Assembly (NCBI RefSeq): GCF_013414195.1
Contig: NZ_JAATTV010000001.1
Coordinates: forward strand, 62,001-126,000
From: Psychrobacter sp. BI730
Lineage (GTDB): Bacteria > Pseudomonadota > Gammaproteobacteria > Pseudomonadales > Moraxellaceae
Reading direction: 5' to 3'
DNA: 64,000 nucleotides
In this document: one piece after another, positions 36,952 to 46,222 of the stretch
How the letters are laid out: the number at the start of each line of letters is the position of its first letter
Position numbering within the stretch: the first letter of the stretch is position 1
Notes under the pieces: generated by a model
Databases searched by the model: none
What the model was told of the DNA's origin: nothing
What the model saw: the letters and a program-made list of their open reading frames with translations, nothing else
Made by a program: the position numbers and the translations under genes

Positions 36952-37818
36952 CTAGCGTTTAAATAGCTTTGAAAAAAATGACTTAGAAGCATGTGGACGA
37001 GTCACCTTATTACCTATATATCCTTGTTGTGATTTTTTTGGAAAACTACCAAATGGCTCAATTCGATAACTTTCTAAATCATATCCAGCAGTAAGCGCTT
37101 CATTATAGTAGGTATCGAAAAGATCGACCAAATCCTGTCTTGGATGTGGCAATACTTCACCGTCAAACCAATGCTCAATCCCTTCCTCATTCACTCTAGG
37201 TAAGGAGTACTTATGACTGAATTGCGTTCCCATATCGGAATAATGCAAAATTTTGATTTCTTCTATTGCTAAGTCTTCACCATCGATACAGTTATAGCTA
37301 TCTTGATAAGGCTCAATCAGTTGCGTATTTTTCTTAAACAAAGCCATCATCTCTTTGTGACTTTTGGGATCTTTTTTAAGTTTCTCGATAGGCAAAACCA
37401 CATTTTTTGCAGCATCACAATCCCACACACAGGTGCATAGACGAGTCATATCAGCATTTGCTTTAGCGGCTACTATAGACTGCCCTTGGATAGGATGCTG
37501 CCATAGCTTTGCTAGATCGTCTAAAATAACAACATCAGCGTCCATATAGATTGCACGTCCAGAATAATTGCAATACTCAGGAATCGCCCATCTAAAACCA
37601 GAAAAAGGCGTTGACCACTTAGTAGTATCCCAACCCTTACCAGTCTCAGGATTTGAATACCAGTAGCTATCCGGATCGCGCGATAACTGCATCCATACTA
37701 TTTCCACTGGCATACTAGTATGTTTATGAATACTATAATCTAGAACCATCATCTGCTCTAAATCACAGTTATTTGGGTCACAGCCAACAAAGACTCTGAT
37801 GGTATCATTTGTTTTCAT
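36952..37818 (-). CDS. GT8-like glycosyltransferase
   Basis: About 288 residues of a GT-A-type transferase. It has an early VFVGCDPNN, a mid-section with YSGRAIYMDADVVILDDL (metal-binding DxD in MDADV near 95) and a late LPHPRQDLVD. This order resembles bacterial GT8/LPS galactosyl- and glucosyltransferases. I prefer the ATG at 37818 (GGA 7 bases upstream) over 37830. It ends with a basic tail (HASKSFFSKLFKR) that could bind the membrane face. It is part of a minus-strand run of four transferase genes. Confidence 0.8.
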   Translation of the reverse strand: MKTNDTIRVFVGCDPNNCDLEQMMVLDYSIHKHTSMPVEIVWMQLSRDPDSYWYSNPETGKGWDTTKWSTPFSGFRWAIPEYCNYSGRAIYMDADVVILDDLAKLWQHPIQGQSIVAAKANADMTRLCTCVWDCDAAKNVVLPIEKLKKDPKSHKEMMALFKKNTQLIEPYQDSYNCIDGEDLAIEEIKILHYSDMGTQFSHKYSLPRVNEEGIEHWFDGEVLPHPRQDLVDLFDTYYNEALTAGYDLESYRIEPFGSFPKKSQQGYIGNKVTRPHASKSFFSKLFKR

Positions 37819-37922
37819 AATTCTATCCATTCACTGGGTCATGCTTTCTATCTTCACGAATATAAAGATAGAAAGCATCAATACTAACGTTTGCTAATAT
37901 GGTAATAACTATAAAGTTAAAT

Positions 37923-38759
37923 CTATTCTCTCCAATATTTCTCAACCCATCCTACTGGCAAGATAAAGTGACGCAAATGACGTAGCGGTCTTTTCAAATT
38001 TTTAGGCTCAGTCAATCTTTTTAGATGGTCTTTAGCATTATTGGCGGCGTTTTTATTGTATCTGCCTTCAATAGCGTGCGTAGGATACAAATCACCTGGG
38101 AAGATAACAATACGAGCGCCTTTAGGAATCTTCGGTTCTTTGATGTAGTTAAGCGGGAATGGTTGGCGACATTTACGTCTAAAGTGTGCGACCCAAGCTT
38201 TTGGAAACAGTTTTACACCACCTGGTGCATTACGGGTGACAAAACGCTGCTCAAAACGATATTCATCAGCGATACCTTGCGGGTCAGCTTTGAACTTCTC
38301 TTGGAGTGAAATAAGTGACCCTATCTGAAACCTAAAGCAAGACGTTTGCCCTAGGCGCTCTAATGGGTTACTCGGGTTATAAGATAAAATAACATCGTCT
38401 GGCTCGCCGTATTCAAAGAAAGGATCGAGGCTATCTACTATAATCACATCCAAATCTACAAATAATACTGTCCCTGTCAAATCACCTAACTTCTCACCCC
38501 ACAAACGAGACTTTGGCCACTTGCCAAGTGTGTTGGTTGGCATGGTGACATCTAATGGTGGCAATGCTTGACATTCGATTTCTGGACGTACATCGGTGGT
38601 ATCATCGGTAAAACAGACGAAGCGAAACGGTGGCGTGATATTGCGAGATACCATGCCATACAGTTTATTGGCGTAATCAGCCCCGTACTTTGTACCCCAT
38701 TTAATACAAATAATTTGTTTGATATTGTTATTATCTGCTGTACTAGAATCTATTGGCAT
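37923..38759 (-). CDS. putative glycosyltransferase with DxD motif (right copy)
   Basis: A 278-residue relative of the protein at 27193-27993. Shared motifs in the same order are IICIKWGTKYG, FRFVCFTDDT, the DxD block VDLDVIIVD, a central LGQTSCFRFQIG, and a late IVIFPGDLYPTHAI. It lacks a signal peptide; GAG 8 bases before the ATG supports the start. It is the outermost gene of the glycan block next to ilvE. Substrate is unknown. Confidence 0.75.
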   Translation of the reverse strand: MPIDSSTADNNNIKQIICIKWGTKYGADYANKLYGMVSRNITPPFRFVCFTDDTTDVRPEIECQALPPLDVTMPTNTLGKWPKSRLWGEKLGDLTGTVLFVDLDVIIVDSLDPFFEYGEPDDVILSYNPSNPLERLGQTSCFRFQIGSLISLQEKFKADPQGIADEYRFEQRFVTRNAPGGVKLFPKAWVAHFRRKCRQPFPLNYIKEPKIPKGARIVIFPGDLYPTHAIEGRYNKNAANNAKDHLKRLTEPKNLKRPLRHLRHFILPVGWVEKYWRE

Positions 38760-38808
38760 GGACTGCTCACTTTAATCTTAAGAATAAATATGATGGCTAT
38801 ATTAGCAT

Positions 38809-38843
38809 AAAAAAAAGACTGAACAATTATGTTCAGCCTTTTT
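38809..38843 (-). terminator. ilvE terminator
   Basis: On the minus strand a stem GGCTGAAC / GTTCAGTC (one G-U pair) with a six-base loop is followed by eight T, just after the ilvE stop codon. It isolates ilvE from the glycan genes downstream. Confidence 0.85.
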
Positions 38844-38865
38844 GGTCTTTAAACTAACGACTTTA

Positions 38866-39795
38866 TTAGTCAATAAAGCTTAACCAGTCCATATATTTCT
38901 CATTACGACCATGAACCACATCAAAGTATAGGGTCTGTAGTTTTTCAGTCAATGGTCCGCGACCACCATTACCGATGATGCGATCGTCATATTCACGAAT
39001 AGGCGTCACTTCAGCAGCAGTACCTGTCATAAAGATTTCGTCTGCTAAGTAGAACTCATCACGAGTGATACGGCGTTCAACGACTTTGATGTCTAGATCA
39101 GCCGCGAACTGAAGGATAGTACGACGAGTAATACCATCAAGTGCCCCACCCGCTAAATCTGGCGTATGTAGCACGCCATCCTTTACCAAGAATAAGTTTT
39201 CACCAGCGCCTTGACAAACATACCCTTGCGGATCCATCAAAATAGCTTCGTCATAGCCATTACGCGTCACTTCTTGGTTCGCCATGATAGACACAGGATA
39301 GTTACTGGAGGCTTTTGCCTTACACATAGTGACGTTTGGCATATGATGCGTAAATGAAGAGGTTTTTACACGGATACCATTTTTAATGCCTTCCTCACCA
39401 AGATAAGCACCCCAATGCCAAGCAGCAACCATTGCATTGATGCTGTTATCACGTGAAGACAGGCCAAGTTTTTCTGCACCTACCCAGATGAGCGGACGAA
39501 TATAAGCTTCTGCCAAGTTGTTCTGTTTAACCACATCTTTATGCGCTTGCTCTAGAGTCGCTGCATCGAACGGTACGTCCATTTGAAAGATTTTTGCAGA
39601 GCCTAACAAACGCTCGGTATGCTCTTTTAGACGAAAAATAGCCGTACGATTATCAGCAGTTTGATAAGCGCGCACGCCTTCAAACACAGCCATGCCATAA
39701 TGCAAGCTATGGGTAAGCACATGAACTTTAGCATCTGGCTGTTCGATCATTGTGCCATTCATCCAAAGCTTACCATCTTGTGTTGCCATATTCAT
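38866..39795 (-). CDS. ilvE: branched-chain amino-acid aminotransferase
   Basis: A PLP enzyme that makes Leu, Ile and Val from their 2-oxo acids, 309 residues (E. coli 309). The PLP lysine is Lys161 in CKAKASSNYP; LHYGMAVFEGVR at residues 31-42 and GAGENLF near 206 are conserved. AAGGA 7 bases before the ATG supports the start. In Acinetobacter this gene borders the outer-core locus, with glnE beyond it, exactly as seen here. Confidence 0.96.
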   Translation of the reverse strand: MNMATQDGKLWMNGTMIEQPDAKVHVLTHSLHYGMAVFEGVRAYQTADNRTAIFRLKEHTERLLGSAKIFQMDVPFDAATLEQAHKDVVKQNNLAEAYIRPLIWVGAEKLGLSSRDNSINAMVAAWHWGAYLGEEGIKNGIRVKTSSFTHHMPNVTMCKAKASSNYPVSIMANQEVTRNGYDEAILMDPQGYVCQGAGENLFLVKDGVLHTPDLAGGALDGITRRTILQFAADLDIKVVERRITRDEFYLADEIFMTGTAAEVTPIREYDDRIIGNGGRGPLTEKLQTLYFDVVHGRNEKYMDWLSFID

Positions 39796-40171
39796 TTTAT
39801 AATCCTTATGCTAGCACTGACGTCTAACTTTTTTTAGGTAGGTTTTATTTAACAGTAGTGATCAACATCGTATGATAACACCGCAGTGCCCATTTTTATT
39901 GCTTAAACAACAGCTTCATTATGACAAACGACTGACAGTATCATTATGATGTGTGACCGATTATATCACTGGCCGTCTTGGCAAATGAAATCTTTTGGTT
40001 TGGCACTATATGGTTTTTAATTATATCGTTCCTAGCTACCAACTCTATCCATAGTTTTCGTTCATAACTTTTATCGATAGCTTTTATTCATAGCTTCTAT
40101 TTATCGTAACGCATGACAGTTTAAGCGTCTCTTGGACTATCGGCAAGGCCTTAATCATACAAGTTTCGATA
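39796..40171. other. intergenic region between glnE and ilvE
   Basis: About 375 AT-rich bases. A stretch at 40057-40104 contains short direct repeats of ATAGCTTTTATTCATAGCTT type. No open frame and no strong hairpin; it presumably holds the ilvE promoter. Confidence 0.45.
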
Positions 40172-43036
40172 TTACTCGTCGTCTGTCTCCACACCCATAA
40201 GATGCTGCCATTGTGACTGTACTAACGCTCGCGTCTCCTGCCATAATGACTCATCAACGAGCAAAGATTGCTCCGATAGTGCCAATTGATGAGTAGCAGC
40301 ACGTATTCTTAGATAGGCATCGGTCAAATCCTGACAGACTTGGTCATCCCAAATACCAAGCAAGGCAACTTCTGCAAAAATTCGCACATTATCGCTCCAT
40401 TTGGTCAAACTCGGATATTCATGCGAGTAGGCCAATACGGCAAACTGTGCTAAGAACTCAATGTCTACAATACCGCCTGCATCTTGCTTAAGATGAAATT
40501 TGCCCGCTTCCTGCTGCCATTGGCTCGTGCCTAGATGCTTTTGCATTTTGATACGCATGCTAGTAACTTCACTACGTACTTGATCCAGTGTCCGTGGCAA
40601 CGACAAGACATCGCGGCGAATATCACAGAAGCGTGCAGTGACTCGTCTGTCTCCACAAATCGCACGAGCACGTACCAACGCTTGATGCTCCCATGACCAT
40701 GCTTTATCCATTTGATAGGTTTCAAACGCATGACAAGACACTACCATCATGCCAGCATTTCCTGAGGGTCGCAGACGCATATCAATCTCATAGGCACGGC
40801 CATCACGTGTTTGAGTATTGAGATAATTCATCAGTTTTTGTACAAGACGCGCGGCAAACTTCATACCACTGACTGATTTTTCACCAGTGGTCATGCCTTG
40901 CTCTTTTATCTTGTGTAAGAATACCAAGTCCAAATCTGAAGAATACGATAGCTCTAAGCCACCAAGCTTGCCATAACCGATAATTGCAAAGCCGCAGTCC
41001 GCTTCAGTGACTGGGTCGCCATCTTGGCCAATAGGATACCCATAACGATTAACAATCTCTGCAAAAGCGCGCTCTAATGCTGCTTCTAGTACGACTTCAG
41101 CGATATAAGTCAATGAATCCGATACTTTCATAATCGGGCGTTCAGCCAATACATCACTAGCAGCAACCGCCAACACCTGATTCTTTTTGAACAGACGTAG
41201 GACGCTTAACAGCTCTTCCTCATCGTTAGGCTCGACGCGTAGCAACTGTTGGCGCAAGATATCACGCAGCTCACGTTTATCTGGCAGATGGCGATAACGC
41301 TGCTGCAAAAATGTGTCTAATAATACAGGATACTGAGCCAACTCTTTTGCGATCCACGGGCTGGCAGATAGCATTGGAATCAGCTCAATCGTTGCATTGG
41401 GGTTTTCAGCAATCATGACCAAATAGATAGAACGGCGGCAAATCGCTTCAAGCAGTGAGATCAATCTCGGTAAAGCAGTATTGGCAAGTTGCTGCTGTTC
41501 TTGATGCGCTAACAACGCATGGACAATGACAGGATATGCGTCGTCTAAACGCTCTCTGGCTTCATCACTTAAATTAGCCACCATTTTTGATTGCCAAAAA
41601 TTCTGTAGTACCTCGCGATTTTCTTTTGTTAGCACTTCATTTAAACGGGCAATTTGCTCATCTAAGTGCTCTGGCTCTAGGCCGGTATCTTCGTTATCAG
41701 GTATTTGACGCTCAGTGACCATACGCTCAAACGGCACATTGACACTCTCGCGATGACGATTAAGCTGGTCTAATAAGGCATGCCAGTTTTCAAAATTCAG
41801 CGTCACTGCTAGATTATGCTGCCATTGCTCATCATGTGGTAAGCGCTGGGTCTGTTGGTCATTAATCGCTTGAATAGCATGCTCAAGCCGGCGTAAAAAC
41901 CGATACGCGGCTTGTAGCTGCTCGTAAGTTGAATGCTCCAAGTAGCCAAGCTCACACAATACTTGCATCGCTTGTAAGCAAGGTTTGATTTGCAGCTGTG
42001 GATGCCGGCCACCATAGATAAGCTGAAAGGCCTGTACGATAAACTCGATATCTCTAATACCACCCGCGCCAAGCTTGATATTGTCCAAGTCTTCACGCTG
42101 TGCAACTTGGTTTTGAATAAGAGACTTCATCTCTCTCAATGCTGAAAACGCACTGTAGTCCACGTAATAACGAAAGACAAACGGCTTAATCAGCGCTTGT
42201 ATTTCTTCATAAAATGGCTGGTCTATTTGTCCGACTACGCGCGCTTTTAACCAAGCAAAACGCTCCCATGCACGCCCATGCATCGTAAAGTATTTTTGCA
42301 ATGCAGACAGATGAATGGCCAAATCACTTCCATCACCCCATGGTCGCAGGCGCATATCTACTCGAAAGACAAAACCGTCAGCGGTCTTGTTATCAAGCAG
42401 TTTAATGATGCCTTGACCCAATCTGGTCATAAAGCGTTTGTTATCTATGCTACGTGTGCCTTTTGCCTTATTGCCATTGGTCTCGCCGCGTGCTTGATGC
42501 ACAAATATTAGGTCAATATCACTTGATAAATTCAGCTCTTGCGCACCAAGTTTACCCATGGCCATGATTGCCATATCATCGATTTGTATATTGCATTGTT
42601 CATTGATAAAGGTCGGCTCGCCATATTTAGCAACCAAGTGCTGATAGGTATAATCCTTAGCAAAAGAGATACAACCATCTGCAAATTCAGACAACTCATC
42701 GGTCAGCTGCTCTAGACTGATCGCTTGCAAGGCGTCTTGCCAAATCCAGCGCATCATTAGTAGCGTGCGCAAGTGACGCAGACCACTCATGACCTTGATT
42801 TCATCAGCAAGTTGATAGTTCTCATCTAGCGTATAATCTTGTATCAGATCATCGATTTGCTGACGGGTCAGCGTACTATTCAATGGATAGCTACGCAAAA
42901 ACGTCTGACATGAGACGGTCCGACTCTCCCAAATCTGATAAGCAAATTCGCTCGCTGTCTGCAGGACTTGCAGTTGTTCTACGGTAGGCTGATAATCTGT
43001 ACCATTGTTCACACGTGAGGGCATAGCAGGTAACAT
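40172..43036 (-). CDS. glnE: glutamine synthetase adenylyltransferase/adenylyl-removing enzyme
   Basis: A 954-residue bifunctional enzyme that adenylylates and de-adenylylates glutamine synthetase in response to PII. The two nucleotidyltransferase domains are visible: MGKLGAQELNLSSDIDLIF near residue 158 (removing domain) and GYGKLGGLELSYSSDLDLVF near 694 (adenylylating domain). Length agrees with E. coli GlnE (946). AAGGAG lies 11 bases before the ATG. It is monocistronic as far as can be seen. Confidence 0.96.
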   Translation of the reverse strand: MLPAMPSRVNNGTDYQPTVEQLQVLQTASEFAYQIWESRTVSCQTFLRSYPLNSTLTRQQIDDLIQDYTLDENYQLADEIKVMSGLRHLRTLLMMRWIWQDALQAISLEQLTDELSEFADGCISFAKDYTYQHLVAKYGEPTFINEQCNIQIDDMAIMAMGKLGAQELNLSSDIDLIFVHQARGETNGNKAKGTRSIDNKRFMTRLGQGIIKLLDNKTADGFVFRVDMRLRPWGDGSDLAIHLSALQKYFTMHGRAWERFAWLKARVVGQIDQPFYEEIQALIKPFVFRYYVDYSAFSALREMKSLIQNQVAQREDLDNIKLGAGGIRDIEFIVQAFQLIYGGRHPQLQIKPCLQAMQVLCELGYLEHSTYEQLQAAYRFLRRLEHAIQAINDQQTQRLPHDEQWQHNLAVTLNFENWHALLDQLNRHRESVNVPFERMVTERQIPDNEDTGLEPEHLDEQIARLNEVLTKENREVLQNFWQSKMVANLSDEARERLDDAYPVIVHALLAHQEQQQLANTALPRLISLLEAICRRSIYLVMIAENPNATIELIPMLSASPWIAKELAQYPVLLDTFLQQRYRHLPDKRELRDILRQQLLRVEPNDEEELLSVLRLFKKNQVLAVAASDVLAERPIMKVSDSLTYIAEVVLEAALERAFAEIVNRYGYPIGQDGDPVTEADCGFAIIGYGKLGGLELSYSSDLDLVFLHKIKEQGMTTGEKSVSGMKFAARLVQKLMNYLNTQTRDGRAYEIDMRLRPSGNAGMMVVSCHAFETYQMDKAWSWEHQALVRARAICGDRRVTARFCDIRRDVLSLPRTLDQVRSEVTSMRIKMQKHLGTSQWQQEAGKFHLKQDAGGIVDIEFLAQFAVLAYSHEYPSLTKWSDNVRIFAEVALLGIWDDQVCQDLTDAYLRIRAATHQLALSEQSLLVDESLWQETRALVQSQWQHLMGVETDDE

Positions 43037-43444
43037 AGTGACAAAAACTCCTTACATAGAATGGTAAGACTACGTGAACCTAGCTCATAAGTTTATTGTT
43101 TTTTCTTACGAGGCAGTCACAGCATCAGATAATAATACTCAGTGTGCCTACACTTGAGATAAAACCACGTTAAATAACAGTGACTCTATTTGGTTTGCGG
43201 CGCTTTATGTTAGCATAAACATCTTTGATAGAGACGACGCACCTCTCTTTTATGACATAACGATATTTGATGTGACAGTATGATCCGCTGTATGTCGCAT
43301 TATCAGTATAAACTCTGTTTTCTGTCACGCAAATTTGCACACAAGCACTATAATAATAACGACCAAATGACTTTATACAAAGCATTTATAGCAACTCGGC
43401 CATAATTTTTAAACTCTTATTTATAATATGTGATACCGCGCCTT
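43037..43444. other. intergenic region between divergent glnE and tusD
   Basis: About 400 AT-rich bases. A perfect palindrome GCAAATTTGC at 43329-43338 lies 10 bases upstream of a TATAAT (43349-43354). The 71-codon minus-strand frame at 43170-43385 has no ribosome-binding site and looks non-coding. Confidence 0.45.
43329..43354 (+). promoter_or_regulatory. candidate tusD promoter with palindrome
   Basis: TATAAT at 43349-43354, about 90 bases before tusD, is preceded by a 10-bp palindrome GCAAATTTGC. No good -35 box is seen, so the promoter would depend on an activator or be false. Low confidence. Confidence 0.25.
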
Positions 43445-43906
43445 ATGACGACCACTACCCCGTTACTACTGATTACTGCTGACCCTAGTCACCCATTGGC
43501 ACACTTGGCGTTACGCTATGCACGCGCTTACCTAAATGGCGCAGCGAATAGTGATGATATTGATCACACTGACACTAATAGCATAGGCAGCAGCGATAAT
43601 ACTACCTCTGAACAACCATTGCTCAATGTCTTCTTTTATGGCGACTCGGCTCATATAGCCAATCGATTGCGTTGGCAGTCAGCCGATCAATTAGACTTGA
43701 CCAAAGAATGGCAGTCTTTGGCTGAGCAGTATCAATTACCTCTGCCTGTCTGTGTCAGTACAGCCCTTAGCCGCGGCGTGAGTGATGTAGATAATAGCTC
43801 ACGTCATCAGCTTGACGGTGCCAATCTTGCGACAGGGTTTACGTTAGTGGGACTCAGTGAGCTTGCGATGATGATGCAGGATAGCTGTCGTTTGATACAG
43901 TTTTGA
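43445..43906 (+). CDS. tusD: sulfur relay protein TusD/DsrE
   Basis: About 153 residues. TusD accepts persulfide sulfur from TusA within the TusBCD hexamer, on the route to 2-thiolation of tRNA wobble uridine. The active cysteine is in LPVCVSTALSRGV; the end GFTLVGLSELAMMM...RLIQF matches the family. An insert of about 25-30 Asp/Ser/Thr-rich residues near residues 33-60 is not in E. coli TusD (128 residues). The start is the ATG at 43445 by homology; the frame also runs back to a GTG at 43430. tusC follows 67 bases later. Confidence 0.88.
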   Translation: MTTTTPLLLITADPSHPLAHLALRYARAYLNGAANSDDIDHTDTNSIGSSDNTTSEQPLLNVFFYGDSAHIANRLRWQSADQLDLTKEWQSLAEQYQLPLPVCVSTALSRGVSDVDNSSRHQLDGANLATGFTLVGLSELAMMMQDSCRLIQF

Positions 43907-43973
43907 TAGTGTGTCGTTTGATGGTTTGTCTATTGAGATCACTGGTAGCGGTAACTATTTTTAGGAATACATA

Positions 43974-44297
43974 ATGAGACTATTAATTCAGCTGCACACG
44001 CCCACTGAAGCAGCAAGCTACGAAGGTTGTGCGCTTGCGCTAACTTTAGCGACATTTGGTCATGAGGTGCAATTGTTCTTAGATGCGCCTGTCTTTGGCT
44101 TATTGATGCAATCTGACTCGCGGCTGCATGGCATGATTCAGTCACTTGAGCTTTACGATATGGCCGCAGCTTGGCTACCTGATGACGTCTTTAGTGGCTG
44201 GGTCACTGGTATGTTGCCGACTGATCTGGCATCACAGCTCACACTCGTGCCAGAGGTCATCAATTCGCACGACTTTGAGCAGATACTTACCTTTTAA
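43974..44297 (+). CDS. tusC: sulfur relay protein TusC/DsrF
   Basis: A 107-residue DsrE/F-fold protein. TusC is a structural subunit of TusBCD. Family features: ALTLATFGHEVQLFLDAPVFGLL, a mid LELYDM (as in LGLYDI of E. coli TusC) and the terminal FEQILTF. It lies between tusD and tusB on the same strand with short gaps. Confidence 0.88.
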   Translation: MRLLIQLHTPTEAASYEGCALALTLATFGHEVQLFLDAPVFGLLMQSDSRLHGMIQSLELYDMAAAWLPDDVFSGWVTGMLPTDLASQLTLVPEVINSHDFEQILTF

Positions 44298-44351
44298 ATC
44301 GCTATATAACTTAGATTTATAAAATAATAAAGCACGTAATCGGACACCTTT

Positions 44352-44681
44352 ATGGCAACTTTATATCAATTGCATAGCACGATGGCTACCCTTAGACGCA
44401 GTACTGAAGAGATGTCTCGCACTTGGCGCAAAGGCGATAGTATTGTGTTGCTCGGCAGCACTCCTGCTTTTATCGACTGGCTCAATGCTTATTTAAATGA
44501 TAGCGATATCGAGGATATTGCTGGTATTTACGCATTAGCAGATGACATCGCCCAGCTCACAACAAATACAACTGGCAAACTTAATTTAGAAACTAAGTTG
44601 ACTGCTATTTTAACCGACGCAGAATGGGTGAATCTGACTCAGAGCAGTCAGTTTGACAAAGTGGTGACGATTGCCTTATGA
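44352..44681 (+). CDS. tusB: sulfur relay protein TusB/DsrH
   Basis: A 109-residue DsrH-family subunit of TusBCD. It starts MATLYQLHSTMATLRR and ends FDKVVTIAL, as in the family. Its stop overlaps the tusE start (ATGA), so the two are translationally coupled. Sequence similarity within TusB is low in general, so context carries much of the call. Confidence 0.82.
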   Translation: MATLYQLHSTMATLRRSTEEMSRTWRKGDSIVLLGSTPAFIDWLNAYLNDSDIEDIAGIYALADDIAQLTTNTTGKLNLETKLTAILTDAEWVNLTQSSQFDKVVTIAL

Positions 44682-45034
44682 GTAATGACATGACCACTCA
44701 CAACGCTGCATTATCAGCGGCTGATATCGAATTAGATCAAGACGGCCATCTATGTGACCATACGATTTGGACGCCTGCTATCGCGCAGCAATTGGCAGAC
44801 ACGTTAGAGGTTAATCTGAGCGATGAGCATTTAGAAGTTTTGCAACAAGTGCGCGCGTTTTTTGACAAATTTAATCACGCGCCAGCAACCCGTCCATTAA
44901 TTAAATGGCTACAAAAGACTTTGCCAGAACTTGATATTAGCAATCAAAAGCTACAGCAATTGTTTAACACAGGTTTGGTCGCGCGTCATGTCAATCGCTT
45001 AGCAGGACTACCAAAACCACCAAATTGTTTATAA
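44678..45034 (+). CDS. tusE: sulfur relay protein TusE/DsrC
   Basis: A 118-residue DsrC-like protein. It accepts sulfur from TusBCD and hands it to MnmA. The mobile C-terminal arm with the active cysteine is seen as AGLPKPPNCL, the penultimate residue being Cys, matching AGLPKPVKCI of E. coli TusE. VLQQVRAFFDKFNHAPATRP is the helical core. Having tusE joined to tusDCB by an ATGA overlap is unlike E. coli, where tusE is elsewhere. Confidence 0.92.
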   Translation: MSNDMTTHNAALSAADIELDQDGHLCDHTIWTPAIAQQLADTLEVNLSDEHLEVLQQVRAFFDKFNHAPATRPLIKWLQKTLPELDISNQKLQQLFNTGLVARHVNRLAGLPKPPNCL

Positions 45035-45162
45035 GTGCTTTACAAGCGATAAGATACAATCGATGGCGCACTAGAAAATTATCATAGATTAATGAGCAGT
45101 GTATAACTTCTCATTGAATACGCAAATACTTTTAAATCTATAGCTATTGTTTAAACACATAG

Positions 45163-45723
45163 CTATTTTGGGTCATAGACTGTCAACGTCTCATAACCGA
45201 CACTACGACCCTCATCGCCTGTAAATCCTTGCTGTCGCCATATTTCGTACAAACAAATGGCTACGCTATTTGATAAGTTCAAACTGCGCGAGTCAGCTAG
45301 CATAGGCAGTCTTAGCCAGTTATCAGCACCGATATCTTCGCGTATATCATCTGCCAGACCTGCTGTCTCAGAACCAAAGACTAGCGCAATATTGGGCATA
45401 GCAGCCTTATCAGATGCGTCAGAGTCCGAGTTTTTACCAAAGTCATAATCGTAGAATGGTTTGCTCAGTTTGGTTGTCAATGCGGTAACGACATGGCAAT
45501 CGGCGGCTTTTAGAGCTTGCCTCGCAGCCGTCCAATCATCATGCACTTGCAAATGAGCATATTCATGATAATCAAGACCTGCACGGCGTAGCTTTTTATC
45601 ATCAAGCTCAAACCCTAACGGTCTGACTAGATGTAGCTGTGCCCCGCTATTGGCACACAGTCGAATAATATTGCCAGTATTGCTCGGCATTTTTGGTGCT
45701 ACTAGCACAATATGGATGGTCAT
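45163..45723 (-). CDS. trmL: tRNA (cytidine/uridine-34 2'-O)-methyltransferase
   Basis: A 186-residue SPOUT methyltransferase that methylates the 2'-O of the wobble base in tRNA-Leu. Key motifs: APKMPSNTGNIIRLC near the start, VFGSETAGLAD near residue 118, and the knot region RLPMLADSRSLNLSNSVAI. Somewhat longer than E. coli TrmL (157) through an insert near residues 95-110 (NSDSDASDK). It lies convergent to the tus genes; both act on wobble-position modification. Confidence 0.94.
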   Translation of the reverse strand: MTIHIVLVAPKMPSNTGNIIRLCANSGAQLHLVRPLGFELDDKKLRRAGLDYHEYAHLQVHDDWTAARQALKAADCHVVTALTTKLSKPFYDYDFGKNSDSDASDKAAMPNIALVFGSETAGLADDIREDIGADNWLRLPMLADSRSLNLSNSVAICLYEIWRQQGFTGDEGRSVGYETLTVYDPK

Positions 45724-45980
45724 TCTTACTCCACAAATATTCAGCGCTCTATTATTTAAATTTATGAGCGGTAGGTAATCGAAAGTTACAGTTTACTGCC
45801 AATAATTACATTTTGATACTGTGCAGCGTTTTTAACTTTCATTATGATGTCTGTAATGGATAACGCGATAGCATTTATGTATGACTGTCTCATCCAATAC
45901 CTCTTCAGTGAATCTTGAGCACGATGCTTAGCATCACTGTTGTTACTTATAACCACTCATTTATTTTTGGGAATACTATT

Positions 45981-46121
45981 ATGAAAAAAGTAATCATCGC
46001 ATCTTTAACTGCTATGTTCGTTTTAACTGGTTGCAACACGTTTAAAGGCCTTGGCCAAGACGTATCAAGCGCTGGAAATGCTGTAACTGGCGGCGCACAA
46101 GACGTACAAGATAAAATCTAA
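45981..46121 (+). CDS. entericidin-like small lipoprotein
   Basis: A 46-residue lipoprotein. The signal peptide MKKVIIASLTAMFVLTGC gives lipobox LTGC with Cys18 as the lipidated residue. The mature part NTFKGLGQDVSSAGNAVTGGAQDVQDKI has the amphipathic helix typical of entericidins A/B. The start at 45981 is preceded by GGGA; the longer frame upstream to 45915 is not needed. Entericidins act as toxin/antidote pairs or stationary-phase lysis factors in E. coli; only one is present here, so the function is open. Confidence 0.85.
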   Translation: MKKVIIASLTAMFVLTGCNTFKGLGQDVSSAGNAVTGGAQDVQDKI

Positions 46122-46143
46122 GGTCTGCTTTTTTTAGATTTTT

Positions 46144-46179
46144 AAAAAGGCTTATCATTCATTTGATAAGTCTTTTTTG
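46144..46179. terminator. terminator between lipoprotein and hemW
   Basis: The stem AAAAAGGCTTATCA / TGATAAGTCTTTTT (one G-U pair) with a short loop and T-run, 22 bases after the lipoprotein stop. It can serve convergent hemW as well. Confidence 0.85.
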
Positions 46180-46222
46180 TGTTCTTACTTCGCTGCTGTT
46201 AAACAATTACTCAAGCACGATT

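Noticed and set aside
43170-43385. 71-codon minus-strand frame upstream of glnE
   Set aside because: No ribosome-binding site, odd residue composition (many Tyr, Cys, Arg), and no resemblance to any family.
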